A stretch of 32,947 bases of DNA. Source: Bacteroidota bacterium. Lineage in GTDB: Bacteria; Bacteroidota; Bacteroidia; Cytophagales; Thermoflexibacteraceae. Location: NCBI GenBank assembly GCA_004292785.1, contig RDXG01000206.1, forward strand, positions 1-32,947, written 5' to 3'. Positions 27,128-32,947 of the stretch are shown here, piece by piece (within the stretch, counting starts at the first letter, position 1; every line of letters starts with the position of its first letter). The notes below the pieces were generated by a model that was not told the DNA's origin, made no database searches, and saw nothing but the letters and a program-made list of their open reading frames with translations. The translations under genes were made by a program, and so were the position numbers.

Positions 27128-28394
27128 GGCAAATTTTGAAAATAGTTTGAGTTTTGCGCAAATTAAGGATTCTAAGGATTTATTAAAAGATTTTCGCAAA
27201 GAATTTTATATTCCCCAAAAAAATGGAAAAGATACGATTTATTTTTGCGGTAATTCTTTGGGTTTGCAAGCCAAAAATGTGCGTACAGAAATTGAAAAAG
27301 AATTGGATAAATGGGCAAAATTAGGCGTAGAAGGACATTTTGAAGGGCAAAATGCTTGGCTTTCTTATCACCGTTTGCTCACAAAAACTTCGGCAGAATT
27401 GGTTGGAGCAAAACCCGAAGAAGTGGTTTTGATGAATAATTTGACAAGTAATTTACATCTGTTATTGATTTCGTTTTATCAGCCAAAAGGCACAAAATAC
27501 AAGGTTTTGATGGAAGGCGGAGCTTTTCCGTCTGACCAATATGCCGTTGAGTCGCAGGTGCGTTTGCGTGGTTTTGACCCCGAAAATGCCATTGTTGAGA
27601 TTTTTCCTAGACCTAACGAATTTGTGTTAAGAACCGAAGATATTTTGCAAAAAATAGAAGAAATTGGCGAAAATTTGGCTTTGGTGTTTTTTGGCGGAGT
27701 GAATTATTACACAGGACAAGCCTTTGATATGCAAGCAATTAGCAAAAAAACACATCAATTTGGTGCAAAAGTTGGCTTCGATTTGGCGCACGCGATTGGG
27801 AATATTTCACTGGATTTGCACGCTTGGCGGGTAGATTTTGCGGTTTGGTGTACTTACAAATATCTAAATTCTGGAGCAGGTGGAGTGGGAGGGGCGTTTG
27901 TGAACAAAAAATATGCAGAACAAACTGATTTACAACGACTTGCAGGTTGGTGGGGACATAAAGAAGAAGAACGTTTCCAGATGAAAAAAGGTTTTAAACC
28001 AATGTACGGCGCAGAAGGTTGGCAATTAAGCAATGCTGCAATTTTGTCGATGGCGAGTCATAAGGCATCTTTGGAACTTTTTGAACGCGCAAAAATGGAA
28101 AATTTGATCGCTAAAAGTCAAGAATTAACGGCTTATTTGGAATTTTTGATCGAGGATTTTAATGCATCTCAACAAAAAATAAATCTGAAAATTATTACTC
28201 CCAAAAACCCTAAACAAAGAGGTGCGCAGCTATCTTTATTGGTTGAAAACGGCAAAAATTTGTTTCATTTTTTGACTGAAAACGGAATGGTTGTAGATTG
28301 GCGCGAACCGAATGTTATAAGACTTGCACCTGTGCCTTTGTATAATAGTTTTGAGGATATTTTTAGGTTTTATGAGGTTTTGAAAAAATTTTGA
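27126..28394 (+). CDS. kynU: Kynureninase
   Basis: FCGNSLGLQ, EGHFEGQNAWLSYH, GGVNYYTGQ, GFDLAHAIGN, WCTYKYLNSGAGGVGGAFV (PLP Lys). Confidence 0.93.
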   Translation: MANFENSLSFAQIKDSKDLLKDFRKEFYIPQKNGKDTIYFCGNSLGLQAKNVRTEIEKELDKWAKLGVEGHFEGQNAWLSYHRLLTKTSAELVGAKPEEVVLMNNLTSNLHLLLISFYQPKGTKYKVLMEGGAFPSDQYAVESQVRLRGFDPENAIVEIFPRPNEFVLRTEDILQKIEEIGENLALVFFGGVNYYTGQAFDMQAISKKTHQFGAKVGFDLAHAIGNISLDLHAWRVDFAVWCTYKYLNSGAGGVGGAFVNKKYAEQTDLQRLAGWWGHKEEERFQMKKGFKPMYGAEGWQLSNAAILSMASHKASLELFERAKMENLIAKSQELTAYLEFLIEDFNASQQKINLKIITPKNPKQRGAQLSLLVENGKNLFHFLTENGMVVDWREPNVIRLAPVPLYNSFEDIFRFYEVLKKF

Positions 28395-28400
28395 TGCTTT

Positions 28401-31400
28401 TTATATTCGAATTCCCAAAATGGTTATGTCGTCAATTTGTTTTTCTTCGAAGGTTTCGGATAGGATTTGTTTTTGCTCTGCCATTTGTTTTTCAGAAATT
28501 GAAAAAAGCAATTTTTTGAGTGTGCCAACCATAAATTTACGTTTTTGCTTGCCCCCAAATTGGTCTTGATAGCCGTCAGAACACAAATAAATAGTTGTGT
28601 GAGAGGAAAGAGTTGAGGGATTCGAGCTTTTCATTCCCTCTTCTCTCACCTCTTGCCCCTCGCCCCAAACAAGGTGTTTTTCAAAAGTTCGTTCTTCTTC
28701 GGTTTGTTTGCCTCCAATGGATCGTTTGGTGGCTTTTATTTCCGTAAACTCTTGATTTTGAACCAAATAAAGCGGATTCATAGCTCCTGCGTATTCTATT
28801 TTAGAAATACCATTTTCAACGGAAATGGTATTTCTTTCGATGCCTAAAATTGCAATGTCCATGCCGTCGTTGGTATTGGTTTCTTTTTGGCGCAAAACCC
28901 GCTGAACTTCTTTGTGCAAATCACGCAAAATTATGTCTGGCGAATATACTTGATTTTTGATAATAATTTCGTGCAAAAGTTGGTTGCCAATCATAGACAT
29001 AAACGCACCAGGAACGCCGTGTCCTGTGCAGTCTGCTACTGCAATAAAAGTTATCGTTTTGGTTTGCCTTTGTATTTCTTCAAACCAATAAAAATCACCT
29101 GAAACGATGTCTTTGGGTTTGTAAAATACAAAAAAATTGCCTTTACCCAGATTGCGTGCCATTCTTTCTTCGAAAGGCAAAATTGCATTTTGGATACGTT
29201 TGGCATAATTAATTGAAGCAAAAACGTCTTCGCTTTTCTTTTCGATGAGGTGTTTTTGTTCGCTAATAATATCTAGCGTTTGTTTAATTTCTTCTTGTTG
29301 TTGCTCTAATTCTGCATTTTTTTCTGTGATTTCGGCAGTTCTTTCTTTGATAATTTTTTCTAATTTGATTTTGTCATTTTGCAAACGTCTTGTGTTCCAT
29401 TTCACAATTCCGTAAATTGCCAAAGCCGAGCAAATTGCGTACAACAAATATGCCCACCAAGTACGATAAAAAGGCGGCAAAATTTGGATTTTGTAGCTTG
29501 CAATTTCACTTTCAAGGTCATAAATATTTTTGGCTTTTACCTTAAAAATATATGTTCCTTCGGAAAGGTTGGTATATTCTTTTTCCGTATGCAAACTCCA
29601 TTCTGACCAATTTGGGTCAAAATTTTCTAGTTGGTAGCTGTATAAAGTGCGTTCTTCGTGGTCGAAAAATGGGGCAGCAAATTGGAAAATGAGATTGTGA
29701 TCTTTGTATTCCAGACTTGAAAAACTCTCAAAATTACTTATTTTAGGTATATTGCCTCCGTAAACTAAATTATCTTCTTCTACAATTATTTTGCGAATTA
29801 GACAATTAAATTTTTGTTGATAATTTTTAGTATCTTTTGTTAAATCATATCTGTATAATCCTTCACTGCCTCCAATCCATGCAATGCCTGAAGGTTCAAT
29901 GTAGTATGCAGCTAAAAACATATCAGGGATTCTTCGAAACGGAAGATATATCCAATCATATTTTCCTTTATTGTCTGGTTGTAAATAACCAATAGCTCCA
30001 TTTTTATTGTCTGTTGGGAAAATCCATATTTTACCATCAGGCATTTCTATTAATGAAGCTATACTATGACTACCATCACAAAAAATTTCGCCAAACTCAC
30101 AAAATGAATCAAAACGATCTGTTTTTGAATTATAAATATACAGCCCCTTACTTGTCCCAAAAATGATTTTATTTTTAAATTTAAAAGGAGAAATATTTTT
30201 TAATGATGCAAAACCATCTTTTTCTTTGTAATAACGAACTTCATTTATTTTTTTGTCATCTGTGATTTTTGTTGTAACTCTTATTACGCCATTATTAGAT
30301 GTTCCAATCCATATTTCGCCTTTGTCGCCTTCAATAATTCCAAGTATGTCATCTTTCACTTCTTCCCATTTGTATTCAGTAATCCACTTGTCGTTTACAT
30401 ATATTAAGGAAATTAATAAGTCCTCATCTGTACTAAAAATTCTATCAGAATTGATTGATGATTGATATAGTTTGGTAGCGTGTCCACCCTTGTATATTTG
30501 TTTTGCTTTGTCCGCTTTTATTTCGTAAATGCCATGTGAAGTTCCAACTAATAAAGATTTTCTTTTTTTATCTTCCAAAAAACACCAACCTTGTCCTGCC
30601 TGTATATTTTTAAATTCTTGTATTTGGTTGTTTTTATCGATAAAATAAATTTTTTGGTGTGTTGCAATGTAAATAATTCCATCATATCGAATAACATCCT
30701 CGACCATGTCTTTTAAACCTGCATATTGATTCCAATAACTCAAATCTTGGGAATGTTCTGTTTTGCTAATGCCATTATTTAAACCCAACCATATATTTTC
30801 ATTGTTGTCGGTTGCAACTTCCCATACATTATTATTTTGTAAAAGATTATTTTCATTATACTTTTGCAGAGTTTGTCCTTGTTTATCAATTAATAAAGCT
30901 CCCTGCTTTAAAGACCCCAAGACAAAATATTCTTTTTGAAATACACTACCTGAATAAATATTATTATCTATGGTAAAATCTTTATTTGAAAGGTTAAATT
31001 TTTTTGGAATACTGTCTGTATCGGGTTTATATAAGTATAAGCCTTCTGTTCGGGTAGGAATTAAAAAAGTATTTTTGTTATATGATAGAGCCGAGTTGAA
31101 TCGATTTTTATTTTTGAAAAAATCAGATTTTTGAACATACTTCAATTCGTTATTTTCTATTTTCATTAATCCTTTTTCGTATAACTGCGCATAATAAGTA
31201 TCTTGATATACAAAATCACCTAAAAATCTGCCTGTATCTGCTTTAAAGATACTTAGTTTTTCTGGGGATTCGGTATATTGTAATATTGCATCATAAGTTT
31301 GGAAATATAAATGTTTGGAAGTAGAATGTACCCATTTTACTATACCTAACTTTGACATGGTATCTGTTAGGTTGATGAGGCTTTTATATATTGTACTGCC

Positions 31401-31718
31401 CTTTTCATTAGTAGTTAAATAACCAAACTCATCAATAGCAGTTACATATACTTTTCCTTTTGTATCTGTTACCAAACCGTAAACAGAAGCCTGCTTCTCG
31501 TTTGGAATATACAACCAAGACACGCCATCATATTCTATTACCCCATTACCTACCCCAAAATACATTATACCCCTATTATCTTGAACAGCACTAAAAACTT
31601 GAGGTTCATTACCATATTCTTTGGGCGTATAATTCCTAATAAAGGGAAAACCAATTTCTTGGGCAAAAAGCCTTGTGCAAAACAGAAGTATGATAAAAAA
31701 GAAGATAAGTTGTTTCAT
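28401..31718 (-). CDS. Propeller / Y_Y_Y / SpoIIE-type PP2C phosphatase sensor (paralog 2)
   Basis: Signal peptide MKQLIFFFIILLFCTRLFAQ; Reg_prop-like blades; C-terminal SpoIIE module near-identical in layout to paralog 1; start 31718. Confidence 0.88.
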   Translation of the reverse strand: MKQLIFFFIILLFCTRLFAQEIGFPFIRNYTPKEYGNEPQVFSAVQDNRGIMYFGVGNGVIEYDGVSWLYIPNEKQASVYGLVTDTKGKVYVTAIDEFGYLTTNEKGSTIYKSLINLTDTMSKLGIVKWVHSTSKHLYFQTYDAILQYTESPEKLSIFKADTGRFLGDFVYQDTYYAQLYEKGLMKIENNELKYVQKSDFFKNKNRFNSALSYNKNTFLIPTRTEGLYLYKPDTDSIPKKFNLSNKDFTIDNNIYSGSVFQKEYFVLGSLKQGALLIDKQGQTLQKYNENNLLQNNNVWEVATDNNENIWLGLNNGISKTEHSQDLSYWNQYAGLKDMVEDVIRYDGIIYIATHQKIYFIDKNNQIQEFKNIQAGQGWCFLEDKKRKSLLVGTSHGIYEIKADKAKQIYKGGHATKLYQSSINSDRIFSTDEDLLISLIYVNDKWITEYKWEEVKDDILGIIEGDKGEIWIGTSNNGVIRVTTKITDDKKINEVRYYKEKDGFASLKNISPFKFKNKIIFGTSKGLYIYNSKTDRFDSFCEFGEIFCDGSHSIASLIEMPDGKIWIFPTDNKNGAIGYLQPDNKGKYDWIYLPFRRIPDMFLAAYYIEPSGIAWIGGSEGLYRYDLTKDTKNYQQKFNCLIRKIIVEEDNLVYGGNIPKISNFESFSSLEYKDHNLIFQFAAPFFDHEERTLYSYQLENFDPNWSEWSLHTEKEYTNLSEGTYIFKVKAKNIYDLESEIASYKIQILPPFYRTWWAYLLYAICSALAIYGIVKWNTRRLQNDKIKLEKIIKERTAEITEKNAELEQQQEEIKQTLDIISEQKHLIEKKSEDVFASINYAKRIQNAILPFEERMARNLGKGNFFVFYKPKDIVSGDFYWFEEIQRQTKTITFIAVADCTGHGVPGAFMSMIGNQLLHEIIIKNQVYSPDIILRDLHKEVQRVLRQKETNTNDGMDIAILGIERNTISVENGISKIEYAGAMNPLYLVQNQEFTEIKATKRSIGGKQTEEERTFEKHLVWGEGQEVREEGMKSSNPSTLSSHTTIYLCSDGYQDQFGGKQKRKFMVGTLKKLLFSISEKQMAEQKQILSETFEEKQIDDITILGIRI
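28599..28675. repeat. Second palindromic segment, in-frame within SpoIIE paralog 2
   Basis: GTGAGAGGAAAGAGTTGAGGGA-ttcgagcttttcat-TCCCTCTTCTCTCAC core plus flank. Confidence 0.6.
28803..28835. repeat. 33-bp palindrome copy within SpoIIE paralog 2, perfect 13-bp arms
   Basis: AGAAATACCATTT-TCAACGG-AAATGGTATTTCT; encodes RNTISVENGIS in-frame. Confidence 0.85.
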
Positions 31719-31867
31719 AAAAAAATTAAGTTGATAGTTGAACGATAAAAGTTCAGATTTTGTTCCAAAATGCCAAAATTGGCTTTGTGGCGAAGCAATT
31801 TCTTCATTGCCCAATCAAAACGAACTAATTTCGTTGCTCATAAATTATGCTTTTTAGATTTTTGTTG

Positions 31868-31875
31868 CAAAGATA
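31868..31875 (-). promoter_or_regulatory. -7 box (TATCTTTG) of SpoIIE paralog 2
   Basis: CAAAGATA on + strand upstream of 31718 start. Confidence 0.45.
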
Positions 31876-31885
31876 GAAAAAAACT

Positions 31886-31920
31886 AAAAACCTTCACAAG
31901 CCAAACTTGCAAAGGTTTTT
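31886..31920 (-). terminator. Terminator of the MoxR-type gene
   Basis: AAAAACCTT..CAAG-ccaaa-CTTG..AAGGTTTTT. Confidence 0.65.
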
Positions 31921-31921
31921 T

Positions 31922-32947
31922 CTACAAAGTAATTTCTCTGCAAGTCCTATAAATGTCCTGCCAACCTTCGCGCTTTTTAATGACCGTATCCAAATATTCT
32001 AACCAAACGAGTTTGTCTTGTACGGGGTCTTTGACTACTGCGCCAATCAATCCCGAAGCCACATCTTCTGCGGTCATTTGCCCATCGCCAAAATGGGTTG
32101 CCAAAGACATTCCGCTAGTAACCACCGAAATTGCCTCTGCCGTACTCAAAGAGCCTGATGGAGATTTGATTTTGGTTTTGCCATCTTCCGAAACGCCTTC
32201 TCGAAGTTCTCTGAAAATGGTTACAATTCTTTTGATTTCTTCCAAAACCGAAATTTCTGCGGGCAATTCCATGCTTTTGCTATAACTTGCTACTCGCTGT
32301 TTGACAATGCTAATTTCCTCTTCCGAAGTAGCAGGAACGGGCAAAATAACGGTATTGAAACGTCTTTTTAAAGCTCCAGAAAGTTCGTTTACGCCTTTGT
32401 CGCGGTTGTTTGCCGTAGCAATGACGTTGAAACCTTGTACTGCCTGAATTTCGGTGTTGAGTTCTGGCACAGGCAAAGTTTTTTCGGAAAGAATGGTAAT
32501 TAACGTGTCCTGAACATCAGAACCGATTCGGGTCAATTCTTCCAAACGTGCAATTTTTCCGTCTTGCATGGCTCGCATCATGGGCGTAACTACCAATGCT
32601 TTTTCGGAGGGACCTTCGGCGATCAATTTTGCATAATTCCAACCGTAGCGGATTGCTTCCTCGCCTGTGCCTGCCGTTCCTTGAATGAGTAGGGTAGAAT
32701 CGCCTGAAATGGCGGCGGCTAAATGTTCAGAAACCCAAGATTTGGCTGTGCCAGGCAAACCGTACAACAACAAAGCACGGTCTGTGGTCAAGGTGGCAAC
32801 GGCAATTTCCATCAAACGCCTGCTACCAATGTATTTTGGGACAACTTCAAAACCGTTTGCCAATTTTCCGCCCAACAAATAGGTAACTACCGCTTGCGGG
32901 GACATTTTCCATTGCACAGGACATTTTTGTTTGTCTTGTTTTTTGAT
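31922..32947 (-). CDS. MoxR-type AAA ATPase (truncated by right edge)
   Basis: LLYGLPGTAKSWVSEHLAAAISG Walker A, VQGTAGTGEEAIRYGWNYA, ATANNRDKGVNELSGALKRRF; frame open to edge (IKKQDKQKCPVQWKMSP). Confidence 0.88.
   Translation of the reverse strand: MKKQDKQKCPVQWKMSPQAVVTYLLGGKLANGFEVVPKYIGSRRLMEIAVATLTTDRALLLYGLPGTAKSWVSEHLAAAISGDSTLLIQGTAGTGEEAIRYGWNYAKLIAEGPSEKALVVTPMMRAMQDGKIARLEELTRIGSDVQDTLITILSEKTLPVPELNTEIQAVQGFNVIATANNRDKGVNELSGALKRRFNTVILPVPATSEEEISIVKQRVASYSKSMELPAEISVLEEIKRIVTIFRELREGVSEDGKTKIKSPSGSLSTAEAISVVTSGMSLATHFGDGQMTAEDVASGLIGAVVKDPVQDKLVWLEYLDTVIKKREGWQDIYRTCREITL

Overview
This is a low-GC window, most likely from a Bacteroidota (Cytophagales-like) chromosome. Several genes are preceded by TAnnTTTG-type -7 boxes, and the gene families fit that group. 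Housekeeping content: hldD-like epimerase, OmpH/Skp, tRNA-Thr(TGT), a DUF2279-like protein, penicillin-binding protein 2, polyprenyl synthase, tRNA-Ala(GGC), rpsP, N-acetylmuramoyl-L-alanine amidase, delta-1-pyrroline-5-carboxylate dehydrogenase, cobT-cobS-cobC, kynureninase, and a MoxR-type AAA ATPase truncated by the right edge. Accessory content: a single-polypeptide Type ISP-like restriction-modification enzyme (Mrr-like nuclease, helicase, N6-MTase, specificity region), two Uma2-family ORFs (one with an in-frame stop), an Rpn/PD-(D/E)XK ORF that appears to lack its catalytic core, a partial Rpn-like gene at the left edge, a porin, a lipoprotein, and two large beta-propeller/Y_Y_Y/SpoIIE phosphatase paralogs flanking the cob/kynU block. 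The most unusual signal is a dispersed 33-bp palindrome (13-bp arm, 7-bp loop, 13-bp arm). Intergenic copies mostly sit at the 3' ends of genes. Two further copies lie in-frame, as exactly 11 codons, inside both SpoIIE paralogs, and a second, unrelated palindromic segment lies in-frame about 45 codons further on. This resembles Rickettsia palindromic elements in behaviour. All calls come from reading the sequence and recalling families; no database search was run.
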